From contig CAJNDS010002498.1 in assembly GCA_905221605.1 (NCBI GenBank), positions 1 through 64,000 of the forward strand: a DNA stretch of 64,000 nucleotides, in the 5' to 3' direction. Positions 11,041-21,462 of this stretch are shown here, in pieces (the stretch's first letter is position 1; each line of letters opens with the position of its first letter). The notes under the pieces are model-generated. The model had not been told where the DNA came from. It ran no database searches and was given only the letters and a program-made list of their open reading frames with translations. Source of the DNA: Symbiodinium natans (Eukaryota > Sar > Dinophyceae > Suessiales > Symbiodiniaceae). Position numbers and translations under genes: made by a program.

Positions 11041-11180
11041 AGCCTCCTTGTCATAAAAGGGGTATAGTTCCGACGGCAAGATACGGCAAGCTCGATGAAG
11101 ATAGTTGAATTCTTGGACTGTGGATATGGTACAAACTGCCTTGGCACGCCAGGGCGGATTCGGACATCGGGTGCAGGGCA
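11041..11180 (-). CDS. exon candidate
   Basis: Frame contains CPNPPWRAKAVCTISTVQ, then EFNYLHRACRILPSELYPF. Unknown family. A second frame is also open, so confidence is moderate. Confidence 0.45.
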
Positions 11181-11232
11181 AGCCAGACGGGCGAAACCCT
11201 AAACCCTAAACCCCAAACCCCTAAACCCTCAC

Positions 11233-11362
11233 CGAAGAGGCACTTCGCCCCCCCTCCTTCGCTGCGCAAGCTGGCGCCACAATGCCGCGGCGCAGGCGCT
11301 TCGCGCGCAGGGCCGCGCGGCGCATCTCGGCCAGCTGCTGCACTGCCTTTTGCTGCAGCCTT
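11233..11362 (-). CDS. exon candidate, basic coiled-coil-like
   Basis: Bounded by TCCCTCTCAG (acceptor) and CTTCG|GTGAGGGTTTAGGG (donor running straight into telomere heptamers). Reads RLQQKAVQQLAEMRRAALR, then AKRLRRG, an amphipathic helix. Confidence 0.6.
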
Positions 11363-11559
11363 CTGAGAGGGACTTAGGGTTTAGGGTTTTGGGTTTTGGG
11401 TTTAGGGTTGCCAGGGAGAGGAAGGCGCAAGGAGCTGACCAACCCAAGCTCGACTCAGCTATACTGAGCTAGACTTTCTGATGCAAACCGGGCACTGGCA
11501 CGCCTCCCCCCTCCCCCCAGGCCCTGAGAGGCACCGAAACCGTCTGGGAGGTCTGCGAG

Positions 11560-11690
11560 GTCTGTGGGATTGTCAGCTGGGAGCAGGTTGGTGTACTAAG
11601 TAAGCTTTGCCGGGCAGGGGGCTTTCCTCCAGCATCGAGTGCGGCCGAGGCGAACGCGCGAAGCGCATGCAAGCTATTCCTGAAGTCAGA
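11560..11690 (-). CDS. weak exon candidate
   Basis: After TCTGACTTCAG a minus-strand frame reads NSLHALRAFASAALDAGGK. A second overlapping frame is also open. Borders uncertain. Confidence 0.35.
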
Positions 11691-12015
11691 AGAAAGGAAT
11701 TCCACGCGAAGAGCCGCTCAATGACCATTGCCAAACCGTGAGGTAAGCTGCCTGGCCTCTCTTGGTAAGTTCGAGGCCCCCTTTGCAGCAACTTTGGGCT
11801 GCGGAGCACTACCACACGCCTGAGCCTTTTCAAGGGCATCGAAGTCAAACATCCATGGCTCTCTAGCTGCCAACTCCGTCAGCTATCTGAGCCTGCAATG
11901 CTGCGGGGATAGGGAATGAAGGAAATCTGGGGACTCCGCTGTCGGACTATTTAGCATCCCGACCGTTCCTAATGCGAACAGCAAGTTCCACAATCACGAG
12001 CCAAAGAACCCTCAC

Positions 12016-12145
12016 CCAGTTGCCACTTTCGGATAGTGGGAATGCATTGGGAGGACAAAGCACATCTGGGGCAGGCGCGTTGTACGGAAGGCCCAGGGGC
12101 GGGTCGAAAAACGGGTGCGTCTGCGTCGCAAGGGTATAGGTTGTC
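12016..12145 (-). CDS. exon candidate, proline rich
   Basis: Acceptor GCATGCTCAG and donor AACTGG|GTGAGGGT. The frame has TYTLATQTHPFFDPPLG, then LPYNAPAPDVLCPPNAFPL. Family unknown. Confidence 0.6.
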
Positions 12146-12265
12146 CTGAGCATGCGGGGGGCCCTACCATGACAGTACAGTAGCTCGACCCTAAACTTCC
12201 TTAAGCCCTAAACCCTAAACCCTAAACTCTCATCATGGCAGCTCAGAGAACTGAATCAAACACAC

Positions 12266-12327
12266 TCCGTCGTCCGTAGCCTCCCAATGGTGCAAACCTC
12301 AGGCCGTGGCACACGGGTCCCGTTCAC
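12266..12327 (-). CDS. short exon candidate
   Basis: CATGTGCAG acceptor, ACGGA|GTGTGT donor. Reads VNGTRVPRPEVCTIGRLR. Confidence 0.45.
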
Positions 12328-12849
12328 CTGCACATGAGCTTGGGGGTTGGGTGGATTGGGCTGTTCCCCCAATGAACGTAGTGGCTTCTTACACTTTCAA
12401 ATAGCCACAATGCAGGCCAACGTTGCCCCGTGCTTTTATGTATGGTATGTCTGTATGTATTAATAAAATGTATAAATATAAATATATATATATATACATA
12501 CATACATGTTTTTGTTTCCCCGCAGGCATAAATGGGGCTCAGGGCTGTTCGTGTCCTGTCGGGGCTCACGCCTCTACCGAAGGCGTTGCCAACTCGGCTC
12601 TCCTGGCGCGACAGCATGCGAGGTAGGACCCTTAAAGACCCTTCTTAGCAGCTCCAGTTGGCTTGCAAAGCGTGACTTGGCTCCTTGTGACCCTTCCACT
12701 GAGCTCGCTGATCAGCGGTAGAACTTCGAAAAAGAAGTTCAGGCCACACAACACCTGAGAGGGTTTCGGGCTGAGAGCTTTAGGTTTTTTTGGTTTAGGG
12801 AATCGAGGCTACCCGAAGCTGCGTAAGCACACACAGCTGCTTAGGTCAC

Positions 12850-13037
12850 GGAGGCAGCCACTGTCTTCTCATGCCAGGCTGCTGCGTAGATGAGGGCATA
12901 CTTGGCCATTTCGGTCATGCCATCTCGCAGCATGACCCAACCTCGCACTGCGCAAGCACGACATCCTGTCTTGGTACTCTGAAACGTAATCGAGCACGCT
13001 ACACGGACTGCACAAAGGGCCCCAGATGTGGCCACGG
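12850..13037 (-). CDS. long exon candidate
   Basis: Opens after GGGCTAG (13038-13040) and ends at CTCC|GTGACC. The frame has cysteine-rich and mixed segments, including RVACSITFQSTKTGCRACA and MLRDGMTEMAKYALIYAAA. One of the longest exon candidates on this side of the element. Confidence 0.6.
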
Positions 13038-13173
13038 CTAGCCCTAACCATCCTAACCCCTAAACTCTAAACCCGGAACCCCGAAACCCTAAGCCCCACA
13101 TCCCTGAACCCCACACCGCAAACTGGTCCAAACCTAACCCTAAACCCTAAACCCTAAACCCTAAACCCTAAAC

Positions 13174-13273
13174 CCAACATGCCTTCAACTGAGAACTCCT
13201 GGAGATTGAAAGCTCCAGAGAGCTTGGGTTCCCAGCCAAAGCCCAGGAGTAGACCCGTCAGAAGGGCACCGGC
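13174..13273 (-). CDS. exon candidate with hydrophobic start
   Basis: TTTCCATCACAG acceptor. Reads AGALLTGLLLGFGWEPKLS, then GAFNLQEFSVEGM, and ends at TTGG|GTTTAGGG, a telomeric donor. Possible membrane hairpin. Confidence 0.6.
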
Positions 13274-13394
13274 CTGTGATGGAAACTGGGGCTAAGGGTA
13301 TGGGGTATGGGGTGTGGGGTATGGGGTATGGGGTTTGGGGTTTGGGGTTTAGGGTGTAAGGCCAGGCTTAGGGTGTGGGGTTTGGGGTTTAGGG

Positions 13395-13484
13395 AACGGA
13401 TTCGAGCTTCCCAACAAGGTAGGACAGTGCCTGATTGCCTAATCGCCTACGGCGAGTCTCTAATTTCCATAAAACCCAGGTGGC
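13395..13484 (-). CDS. exon candidate
   Basis: CCATGCAG acceptor (13485-13486). Frame ATWVLWKLETRRRRLGNQA, then LSYLVGKLESVP. Confidence 0.5.
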
Positions 13485-13494
13485 CTGCATGGCC

Positions 13495-13568
13495 CTAAAC
13501 CCTAAACCCTAAACCCTAAACCCTAAACCCTAAACCCTGAACCCTAAACCCTAAACCCTAAACCCTAA
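13495..13568 (-). repeat. CCCTAAA array
   Basis: About ten heptamers between two exon candidates. Confidence 0.9.
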
Positions 13569-13569
13569 A

Positions 13570-13672
13570 ACTCCTTCTCAGGCCCGGGACCACATCCAGC
13601 GCGATGACCTGCAAAATGAAAACCAGCATGAAGCCGGCCATCAGGAGCTTCCATAGCCACCGCTGGTCCTTG
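13570..13672 (-). CDS. transmembrane exon candidate
   Basis: Minus-strand frame RWLWKLLMAGFMLVFILQV, then IALDVVPGLRR. Basic residues precede an approximately 18-residue hydrophobic core, as expected for a membrane-spanning helix. With the two preceding blocks it hints that the host gene encodes a membrane protein. Confidence 0.55.
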
Positions 13673-13680
13673 ATTTTTTT

Positions 13681-13794
13681 GTTTAGGGTTTAGGGTTTAG
13701 GGTTTAGGGTTTCGGGTTTAGGGTTTAGGGTTTGGGGTTTGGGGTTTAGGGTTTAGGTTTTTTGGGCTTTTGGGTTTAGGGTTTAGGGTTTTTT
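13681..13794 (+). repeat. TTTAGGG array with TTTGGGG variants
   Basis: G-strand heptamers, in opposite orientation to the array at 13495-13568, so the 13570-13672 block is flanked by oppositely oriented arrays. Confidence 0.85.
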
Positions 13795-14099
13795 GACCGG
13801 AGCAGGCTGTGATTATATGAAGATATACGAAGTAGGGTTTATCTTCCTTGTAACATTCCCATACACCATGGTATATACTATGATTATATATACTATATGA
13901 TATTCTATGTTATATAGTATATATACACACACTATATTGTATAATCTATTACATACTATATCATCTACGATGATGCACGCTGCGCTGGGCGTGCAAAGTC
14001 TGAGTTCGGGGCAAGCACCTCCTGAGGAGGCGGTCCGACATGCATCATGAGCTCCTGCTCTCAGTAGGCACGCGGGGTTTAGGGTTTAGGGTTTAGGGT

Positions 14100-15000
14100 T
14101 TAGGGTTAGGGCTAGGCTAACCCTAAATGCTTAGGGTCATGTGCATAAGGGCAGCTGTGCAACCAGTGTCATTTCCGTTGAGAGGGGCTCAAGTATCAGA
14201 CAAGCTGCTGGCGACACGAGCATCGCACCAAACCTCGAAGCCGAGACAGTGGAGATTTTTACGGAAACCCTAGTATAGAGGTCGGAATAATTCCTAATAG
14301 TATTCCCTTATGGTCCCTTTTTCAATATACCATAATAACCCCCCAACACCCTATCATAAATTACCAAGGCCCCTGTGGGAAGCCCTTAAACCCTCCTTCT
14401 GCATCCAAGAAGCCTGAACCGCCACCGACTGTCATGAATCGTTCAGTTGGGCTGACATAGTCTACAGCGCTTTAGGCGGGCATGTACAGCCTTGGGCCTA
14501 AAGACTAAAGCGACGCAGGGTTTCTTTGCGCAGGCCGTCAGAAACAGAAGTTCAAAACGACACAACGGGGCGGGCTGTTGCCTTGTTTTTTCACGTTCCC
14601 TGCCGCGCAGGCAGATCGGCCCTCACAGACTCAGGCCAGGCACGTGTTGTGCCCACCTGAAGAAAAAGGCCTCCCGAGAGGGGACGGCTTTTAGAGAACC
14701 GTCCTTTGGACAGATTCAAGTCCCGGCAAAAGGCCGATGGTCGTTAACAGAGTTGCATGCGATTCCGCAAGCAGGTCTCTTTCAACCTAGCGCTAGAGTA
14801 TGCGAGGAGTTCATGCGTTCAAGATCTTTCATCCAGACTTCAATAGCAGCTTCGCACTCAAGCCTCCCTCCAAAGGACTCTGCCTTTGTACAAGTTTGAG
14901 CCGCGTAAGACTTGCCCCTGCGTAACAGACTTCACTTCATCGACTGCAGCGGCTGCTAAGTCAGGGCAGGTCCACGGGGGACATGCCCTACAACCCTAAA
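14100..15000. other. no supported gene
   Basis: Contains an inverted copy of the GGGACCATAAGGGA element (14270-14350) and a 135-codon plus-strand open frame (14492-14899) with no splice-like context and no paralogue, so I do not call it coding. Confidence 0.5.
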
Positions 15001-15403
15001 CCCTAAACCCTAAACCCTAAACCCTAAACCGCGGCTAGTGGGCGGATTGCTAGCGGGCGGGGGCAAGCACGGCGCAGTCTCAGCAGCAGCACGGGGAAGA
15101 GAAGCTTGCGTTCACAAATATCGGCTCTGCACTCTGAACTCCACAATTCTCACTAGAAGATTGCCATCTCAACATGGCTCAAGGGGGCAGAACCTGGGTC
15201 TTGAAAAGAGGGGGCTTTAGGGTTTAGGGTTGTAGGGTTTATGTTTATACGTTTTAGGTTTATCGGGTTATAGGGTTTATGGCTTAATTAAGGCACGTCG
15301 CACATCGCAAACAAGTTGGAAGCTGCCAAAAGCAAAGCCAAGTGGCCAATGGTTCAGCTGTAAACTGGTCGCCTCCTCATCGCACCTCTCTTCACGCGCA
15401 GCT

Positions 15404-15506
15404 AAACCCTAAACCCTAAACCCTAAACCCTAAACCCTAAACCCTAAACCCTGAACCCTAAACCCTAAACCCTAAAACCCTCAACCCTAAACCCTGAACC
15501 CTAAAC
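15404..15506 (-). repeat. CCCTAAA array
   Basis: About 14 heptamers with CCCTGAA and CCCTCAA variants. Confidence 0.9.
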
Positions 15507-15729
15507 ATGCTGCGGCTTGACTCAAAGGTACTGTCCGTCTGTTCTCCAGCCCCCTCCACATCCCTAACCCTAAGCATCCCCACCTTCGACAAACCCAAAC
15601 TTGCTCTTCTTAGGGTTCGGGGTTCAGGGTTTAGGGTTTAGGGTTGCTCCAAAACCCGTTGTAGGATTCCTTCTTTGGTAGCTGGCCTACCAGTAAAAGT
15701 AGACCCCAAGCCCCCCCTTGTCAGTGCCC

Positions 15730-15775
15730 GCCGCCTGGTGGCTCTCGCGCGCCTCGAGCAGATGCCTTCTCTTTC
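15730..15775 (-). CDS. weak exon candidate
   Basis: Minus-strand frame RRHLLEARESHQAAGTDKG in a GC-rich block between heptamer arrays. Confidence 0.35.
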
Positions 15776-15807
15776 AGGGCTCGATGGGGTTCGTAGGGCT
15801 TAGGGTT

Positions 15808-15921
15808 TAGGGTTTAGGGTTGAGGGTTTGAGGGTTTGAGGGTTTGAGGGTTTGAGGGTTTGAGGGTTTGAGGGTTTGAGGGTTTGAGGGTTTGAGGGTT
15901 TGAGGGTTTGAGGGTTTGAGG
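15808..15921 (+). repeat. octamer variant array GAGGGTTT
   Basis: About 14 perfect copies of an 8-bp unit (GAGGGTTT), a one-base expansion of the telomere heptamer. Confidence 0.9.
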
Positions 15922-15997
15922 GTTCGCAGGGCTTCTTTAGCGTTCAGGGGTTCACAGTGTGATACCAAATAGAGCCTCGAAGCCTTACAAATACTCT

Positions 15998-16108
15998 GTG
16001 AGACCTATATGGTCATTTCTCTGAATTACTATTCTAAGGCGGCCCCTAGTATTTTGGGCATCCGAAAAAGGGACCATCATTTTGAGAACTGACCAAATAC
16101 CCCCTAGA
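15998..16108. mobile_element. MITE-like element (TGGTCATTTCTCTGAA family)
   Basis: TGGTCATTTCTCTGAA at the left and CATTTTGAGAACTGACCA at the right are imperfect inverted repeats. The core AAGGCGGCCCCT..AGGGACC recurs at 34640-34720 and, rearranged, at 55684-55770. Confidence 0.55.
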
Positions 16109-16149
16109 GGGCCCCTCCCCCCCATGAATGGTTGTTAGCGTGCACGCTT

Positions 16150-16860
16150 AGGGTTTAGAGTTTTCGGGTTTTTGGGTCTTGGGGTCTTCGCTCGAAGCGC
16201 TGTGAAGTATGAAGCAAGCCAATGGAAAAAGCCATTGGCCCACAAGCCCTGTATATCCTGACCCTAAAGCCCCCAAACTCTAAACCCCTAAAGCCCCTGA
16301 AGCCCCCCAAACCTGAAACCCTAAACCCCCCCAACCCCCAAACAACAGTACGAAAGCCCTGAAAGACTCAAAACCTACAGCCCAGAAGCTCTACAAACCC
16401 AAAAGCGTAAACCCCCTCTAAGCCCTGCAAGCCCTATAAACCCAAAACCCAAACCCTACAAACCATAAATAACTATTTCTGGTAAGCCTAAACACTTTAA
16501 GTCCTGGAATGCCTATCAGGCCTACGAAGCCCCCCTGAAAACCACAAACCCTGCAAACCATCAAACCTAAAAGGGTTTAGGGTTTAGGGTTTAGGGTTTA
16601 GGGTTTAGGGTTTAGGGTTTAGGGCCTGAAAGCCCCTAAAACCCCACAACTGTCAAAACCATCTGGAGCCCGCAATCCCCAAAACACACAACCTGTAAAA
16701 CCCTCAACCCGAAACCCTCCAAAATGCTAAGGCGGTCAAGACCCCTAAAACCGCCCAAAAACCCAAAACCTCCAAGGTCGTTTTAAAGCCCCAAAGCCCT
16801 AAGTAGGAGAACCCCAATAGTGCGGGCCCCTTGAAGTCTACTTGCCACCTTGTTGTCAAA
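16150..16860. other. degenerate C/A-rich telomere-derived sequence
   Basis: Hundreds of bases of drifted CCCTAAA-like units (AACCCCCAAAC, AAACCCTACAAACC) with one intact TTTAGGG array at 16574-16624. No gene seen. Confidence 0.6.
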
Positions 16861-16863
16861 TAT

Positions 16864-16970
16864 AAACCCTAAACCCTAAACCCTAAACCCGAAACCCTAA
16901 GCCCTAAACCCTAAACCCTAAACCTAAACCCTAAACCCTAAACCCTTAACCCTAAACCCTAAACCCTATC
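16864..16970 (-). repeat. CCCTAAA array
   Basis: About 15 heptamers with sporadic variants. Confidence 0.9.
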
Positions 16971-16985
16971 CTCGGAAGCCCTCAC

Positions 16986-17078
16986 CCGTGGCAGGCGAAG
17001 TGCAGGTTGCCGCGGTGAGGGCTTGGCCAGGTGCGACAAAACCAGGCCGGGCCCGGCTGGCCCGGGCTTGCTTGGCAC
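16986..17078 (-). CDS. exon candidate, Pro/Gly rich
   Basis: CCCCTTTCAG acceptor and CCACGG|GTGAGGG donor. Frame VPSKPGPAGPGLVLSHLAK, then PSPRQPALRLPR. Confidence 0.55.
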
Positions 17079-17109
17079 CTGAAAGGGGTTTAGGGTTTAG
17101 GGTTTATAG

Positions 17110-17228
17110 GGTTTAGGGCTTAGGGCTTAGGGCTTAGGGCTTAGGGCTTAGGGCTTAGGGCTTAGGGCTTAGGGCTTAGGGCTTAGGGCTTAGGGCTTAG
17201 GGCTTAGGGCTTAGGGCTTAGGGCTTAG
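17110..17228 (+). repeat. homogenised TTAGGGC heptamer array
   Basis: About 17 consecutive copies of TTAGGGC (GGGCTTA) bounded by ordinary TTTAGGG units on both sides. Confidence 0.9.
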
Positions 17229-17478
17229 GGTTTAGGGTTTAGGGTTTATGCGGATTTGGGTGGGTTTAGGGCGTTTAGGGTTTCGAAGGGTGGGGGGCGG
17301 GGGGGCTTGTTCTCAAATACAGCAGGTGCAGTAGTGGGGTGCCTGTGTTGTGGTGGAGGCTTCTGTTCCTTTCTGTGTAGGGGGCTTACTGTTTCATATC
17401 GCCAGTCCTTTGTTGGCCAGAAGGGCTGTTATCTATGTGATTTGCGGGAGGGCTTCTGTTGCTTGCAGGGGTGAAAAG

Positions 17479-17502
17479 TTTGGGGGGGGGGGGGGGGGGG
17501 GG
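17479..17502. repeat. G homopolymer
   Basis: G run of about 24 bases. Confidence 0.9.
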
Positions 17503-17544
17503 GGTGCCACGGGAAAGGATCTCGGAAGGAGAACTCCCGATGTT

Positions 17545-17685
17545 GGTGCGTGGGTGCCTTGATGATGCTGCCACGCCGGGAGGTAGAAATCGGAGGCGGC
17601 TTGCGCATCTCGAGGACAGGTCCGTAGCGCGTCATCTCTTCCAGGTCCTCGTCCGGCTCCGGGCTGGGACTCGCCAGGATGTCTC
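17545..17685 (-). CDS. exon candidate, acidic then basic
   Basis: ATTTGCCAG acceptor. Frame DILASPSPEPDEDLEEMTR, then YGPVLEMRKPPPISTSRRG. Low-complexity acidic start, hydrophilic throughout. The G run lies shortly downstream. Confidence 0.55.
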
Positions 17686-18049
17686 CTGGCAAATGCGCTC
17701 TATTCTGCAGTATGATATTTTGCTCTGCATTATTCCCCAAACAGTGTGCCAACACTTAGGGGGGGTGGGGTAGATTGGTGTGTGTGTGTGTGTGCGCGCG
17801 CACGGCGCCCGCGAAACGCTCGTGAAACGCCGGGGAAAACATTCCTCGAGCGGTGGTCGCATTATGCACGAAAATCGTACTGTCCCTCAGCACAGGTGGT
17901 GATGCGGATTTCTCGGGGCCTCGAAACATCGCAAATTACATGCTTCCGGCTTCGTGGATGTTGTCGAATCGCGCTCTCGCCTGGGCCACGTGCGCATTTT
18001 TTGGCTAAACCCTAAACCCTAAACCCTAAACCCTAAACCCCAAACCCTG

Positions 18050-18800
18050 GTGTTTCGGGGTGGACATCGTGCTCTCTAGGTCCCGCACTCTTTTCGCGTC
18101 CTGTAACCATGGCAAGCGATTGGATTCCTGCGCTTTGGGCGGCAAGACTACAGGGATTGGCAATTCGCGATGTTGGAAATTCTTGCGACAAAGGCATTCA
18201 AAACTCGAGCTTTAAGCGTTTGCAAACAGTAAATGGAACAACCTTGGACCCAAAACATTGCGAAGCAAAACCTCATTTCATGTATGCGTGTCTCTCAACC
18301 CTTGTGCGGTAACCCCCGTGGGATTGTCATCGTTCCTGTTACCAATCCTTGTAAATTCTTGTACATTTTTGTATTTTGTGATGTCGTATATACTGCTATG
18401 CAGATTTATATACATGTTTTCATACTTCGTTTTCGTTGTTTATACAATGTTGTCTTTCATTTACCTTCTCATATATTAACAGACGCTATTGTATGTATTT
18501 ACATTCTGTAGATTGTTACAGATGATTATATACTAGTACATATCACTATATGCGATCATATGATATTGTTAACTATGTCATATTGCACAATCTTGTACCG
18601 TGTTCAACTCTCATTATATGCTGTAGATATTATTGCATTGCTGTACGCACATACCCCGAAACTCCCATCAGAACACGAGAGATCACATCGCAACGTCCAC
18701 TATCAGTCGACACACTGCTCGCACGAATGCCCGTTTCACCGGGGGCAGACTGCCCTGAGATCCCACACTCCCACACCCCTAACGACCCGACCCGATACCC
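18050..18800. other. unique AT-leaning sequence, no supported gene
   Basis: Open frames exist on the plus strand (18233-18511) but are rich in I/Y/F/C as expected of AT-rich non-coding DNA. No borders or paralogue. Confidence 0.5.
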
Positions 18801-18803
18801 ACC

Positions 18804-18860
18804 CTAAGCCCTAAGCCCTAAGCCCTAAGCCCTAAGCCCTAAGCCCTAAACCCTAAACCC
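18804..18860 (-). repeat. CCCTAAG variant array
   Basis: Six CCCTAAG units followed by ordinary CCCTAAA. Confidence 0.9.
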
Positions 18861-18992
18861 TGCAATGTGGCCGGCTCCACCGATCAGCTCCTCCTCCAAG
18901 GCCCCCACAGATGGCAACAACCGAGCGGCCTCGCTGGCAGTCGGCTTGGCCTTGCTGGCGGCCGGCTTGGCCCCGCTGGCTGTCTGCACGGC
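18859..18992 (-). CDS. exon candidate, Ala/Lys rich
   Basis: CCCCCCCAG acceptor. Donor GCAGG|GTTTAGGG is telomeric. Frame AVQTASGAKPAASKAKPTA, then SEAARLLPSVGALEEELIG. Confidence 0.6.
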
Positions 18993-19074
18993 CTGGGGGG
19001 GTTCCCTAAAATCAGATACCGTCCCCTTTCTGCCCCTTTACTGCTTTCTGGGTTCGTGCCGGGACCCGGGCTAA

Positions 19075-19215
19075 GGTTAAATCATGGGCCTCCTCCTCGA
19101 TCGACGCTATGGACAGCTTCGCCGCGGAGCTTTGGTACGAAAGAGTGGTGCCTGAGGCATTCTTGAGGAGATCCGTCTGCGAGGCGTACGGCGAGAAACC
19201 GACCTTGCCAAGATT
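19075..19215. CDS. exon candidate, strand ambiguous
   Basis: Minus reads VGFSPYASQTDLLKNASG and then TTLSYQSSAAKLSIASIEE. Plus reads MDSFAAELWYERVVPEAFL and ends at a GTACGT donor-like site. Both are protein-like and only one can be real. Confidence 0.4.
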
Positions 19216-19574
19216 TGTACGTCCGGCCCCAGACAACAAAGCTCATGTCCTACTATTTGCTTAAGAACTCCAAAAAAAATCATCCTATGTTGCCCTTAAT
19301 AATTAAGGAAAATTTTCTTCGGGGTTCTTCAGCAATTTGCAATTTAGTAGTATCCTGTCACCAGATTCCTACTCCTGCGTTTGGGCTTTGGGCGGTGAGT
19401 TGTTCCACGTTAGATACCGTTTCTCACAGAGCCCCAAAAAAACAAAACGGGACTCTAGTCTACAACAACGCCCCATGTCATCACCCTAAACCCTAAAGCC
19501 TAAAGCCTAAATCCTAAAGCCTAAAGCCTGAACCCTAAACCTTAAACCCTAAACCTCAAACCCTAACCCTAAAC

Positions 19575-19708
19575 CCTGCAGCTCGGGGGCTGTCGAGTTG
19601 ACAGAGTCACTTTTGGCAGAGAAGAAGGTGATGCGGGAGCTATCGTGAGACAGCCAGGCAGTCGTCTGCGTTTTGGCAGAAAGCAATCTCGCCTCTGACT
19701 TTCCTTGG
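19575..19708 (-). CDS. exon candidate (134 bp)
   Basis: CCCCCCAG acceptor and a telomeric donor CTGCAGG|GTTTAG. Frame ARLLSAKTQTTAWLSHDSS, then RITFFSAKSDSVNSTAPEL, faintly like a beta-propeller blade. Not assigned. Confidence 0.55.
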
Positions 19709-20080
19709 CTGGGGGGAGTTCCCCTGGCCCCAAGAGGTGAGATTCTATGTTGGGGTCCTTACTCGTTGTTGTCAAGGGTACCGAATCATGTACCGTCACA
19801 CCTCGAAATCAAGACAATGTAACACGCCCGTCGTGCCCAGAATCGGAAATGGGACAAATCGGGCTCGTCCAAGGACCGAACCGCCTGGCCAGATGCAGAA
19901 AAACCTTGTGCACTTGCAAGCCCTCTCTCAAACACCCCTCCCTTCCCAAAAAAGAAGCCTAAACCCAAAACCCGAAATGCTAAATCCCAAGAACTAAACC
20001 CTAAACCCGTAAAACCTAAACCCCTGACCTCTAAATAAGCCCCCAACCCCCCAAACCTCCCCAAAGAAATGTTGGCGCAC

Positions 20081-20151
20081 CTGGATTGCAGCAGCCGTCA
20101 GGGGGAGGCTTGCCCCATTGTCCAGGGCGGCAAAGTCCTGGCTTGGGGCTT
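20081..20151 (-). CDS. short exon candidate
   Basis: CTCCTAG acceptor and ATCCAG|GTGCGC donor. Reads APSQDFAALDNGASLPLT, then AAAIQ. Confidence 0.5.
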
Positions 20152-20214
20152 CTAGGAGCCTAGGGTTTACCAGGGTTCAGAGTGCTGAATAGGGCTTACT
20201 AGGGTTGAGGGGTT

Positions 20215-20401
20215 AGTGGGGTTTGCGTTCCCGGGTAAAAGCATCTAGCTTTTCAAGCCGTATGGGCCGTTGGGGTTCTGAGTTTTGGGTCCAGAGACTG
20301 GTCTTCACGGTCAGCGTGACAAGTTGACTATTCGAGCACCATGCCTTTGCCCACACGACAATAGAAGAACAGCACCACAAGAAGTTAAACAAAGTGAGCA
20401 C
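20215..20401 (-). CDS. exon candidate with membrane-like segment
   Basis: Minus frame LTLFNFLWCCSSIVVWAKA followed by polar residues ending RPIRLEKLDAFTRERKP. Borders not fixed. Confidence 0.4.
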
Positions 20402-20563
20402 GCAAGCGCGTGAAATTGCCAGCTTCAGATCCTAAAAGGGTGAGGGCTATCGGACAGTTTGTCGGGCAGTTGGGGTTGATTCTAGCGAGCTTACCCTAAA
20501 CCCCAAACCCCAAACCCCAAACCCCAAACCCTAAACCCGATCATAAACCCTAAAACTGTAAAC

Positions 20564-20702
20564 CTTCTCTCTCCAAGGTCCACGTAAGGCCAGGCGGCTG
20601 GGCGCAGGAGGAGCACTGAGTCGTGCTTCGGGGCTTCCAGGGGCGCTTTCACGTCGCCGTCCTCGACGGGCACCGCGGGCGCCTCAAGAACTTCAAGACT
20701 GT
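20564..20702 (-). CDS. exon candidate (139 bp)
   Basis: CTGACCCCAG acceptor, AGAAG|GTTTACAG donor. Frame VLEAPAVPVEDGDVKAPLE, then APKHDSVLLLRPAAWPYVD. Confidence 0.6.
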
Positions 20703-20710
20703 CTGGGGTC

Positions 20711-20826
20711 AGGGTTTAGGGTTTAGGGTTTAGGGTTTAGGGTTTAGGGTTTAGGGCTTAGGGTTTAGGATTTAGGGTTTAGGGTTCAGGGTTTAGGCCT
20801 TAGGGCTTAGGGCCTAGGGTTTAGGG
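20711..20826 (+). repeat. TTTAGGG array
   Basis: About 16 G-strand heptamers with TTAGGGC variants. Confidence 0.9.
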
Positions 20827-20827
20827 T

Positions 20828-20932
20828 TGAAATTACCATTACAATGGGGCCCCCAGTAGTGGCCCCTTAATTGGGGAGCCCTTATATACCCGTTATCAGA
20901 ATGTACGGGACCATTAAGGTGGGAGACCCCCC
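20828..20932. mobile_element. MITE-like inverted-repeat segment
   Basis: Contains paired GGGGCCCCC/GGGGAGCCC and TACC..GGGACCATTAAGG motifs typical of the short palindromic elements of this window. Ends not certain. Confidence 0.3.
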
Positions 20933-21058
20933 GGCCCCCCCGCAAGGTCTCACACGAGGGCCCTGGCCTTCTGTAATAGGAATCCCTGCTTCGTTGCTCG
21001 GTTCGACTCTCCTTCCTGTTTCGGTGCCCTAAACCCTGGTTAAGCCTTAATCCCTGGA

Positions 21059-21131
21059 CCCTGAACCCTAAACCCTAAACACTAAACCCTAAACCCTAAA
21101 CCCTAAACCCCAAACCCTAAACCCTAAACCC
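21059..21131 (-). repeat. CCCTAAA array
   Basis: About ten heptamers, directly providing the donor of the next exon candidate. Confidence 0.9.
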
Positions 21132-21268
21132 CATTGCAACGGCTGCTGTGACAGTTGCCTCGTGGAGCGTCTGCACGACCGGGCTCTCCTCGACGGTCTT
21201 CCGCGCGGCTTCGTGGTCCGCCTTCGCCGCTCTAGGCCTGCGCTTCGGCAGCGCAGGGGCGGCGATGC
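21130..21268 (-). CDS. exon candidate (139 bp)
   Basis: CACATCTCAG acceptor and ATGGG|GTTTAGGG telomeric donor. Frame RRPRAAKADHEAARKTVEE, then SPVVQTLHEATVTAAVAM. It shares an HEAT tetrad with the 24210-24312 block. Confidence 0.6.
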
Positions 21269-21371
21269 CTGAGATGTGAATTCGGGTTTAAGGTTTTAGG
21301 GTTTAGGGTTTAGGGTTTGGGGTTTAGGGTTTGGGGTTTGGGGTTATCTACCTAAAGATTTGCAAGTCCAA

Positions 21372-21462
21372 AACGTGATGCCGCTGCCGAGTCGCTCTCT
21401 GGAGGTGGCGGCTCTGGCTCTGTGAGCTCCCGGACTATCTCTATCTTGGCGGGCGGTCTTTT
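21372..21462 (-). CDS. exon candidate, acidic proline rich
   Basis: GAGACTCAG acceptor. Frame RPPAKIEIVRELTEPEPPP, then PESDSAAAS. Confidence 0.5.

Noticed and set aside
14492-14899. 135-codon plus-strand frame as a gene
   Set aside because: No splice-like borders, no paralogue in the window and no recognisable domain.
20960-21025. tRNA-like GGTTCGACTC motif
   Set aside because: No matching acceptor stem or anticodon arm at the right distance.
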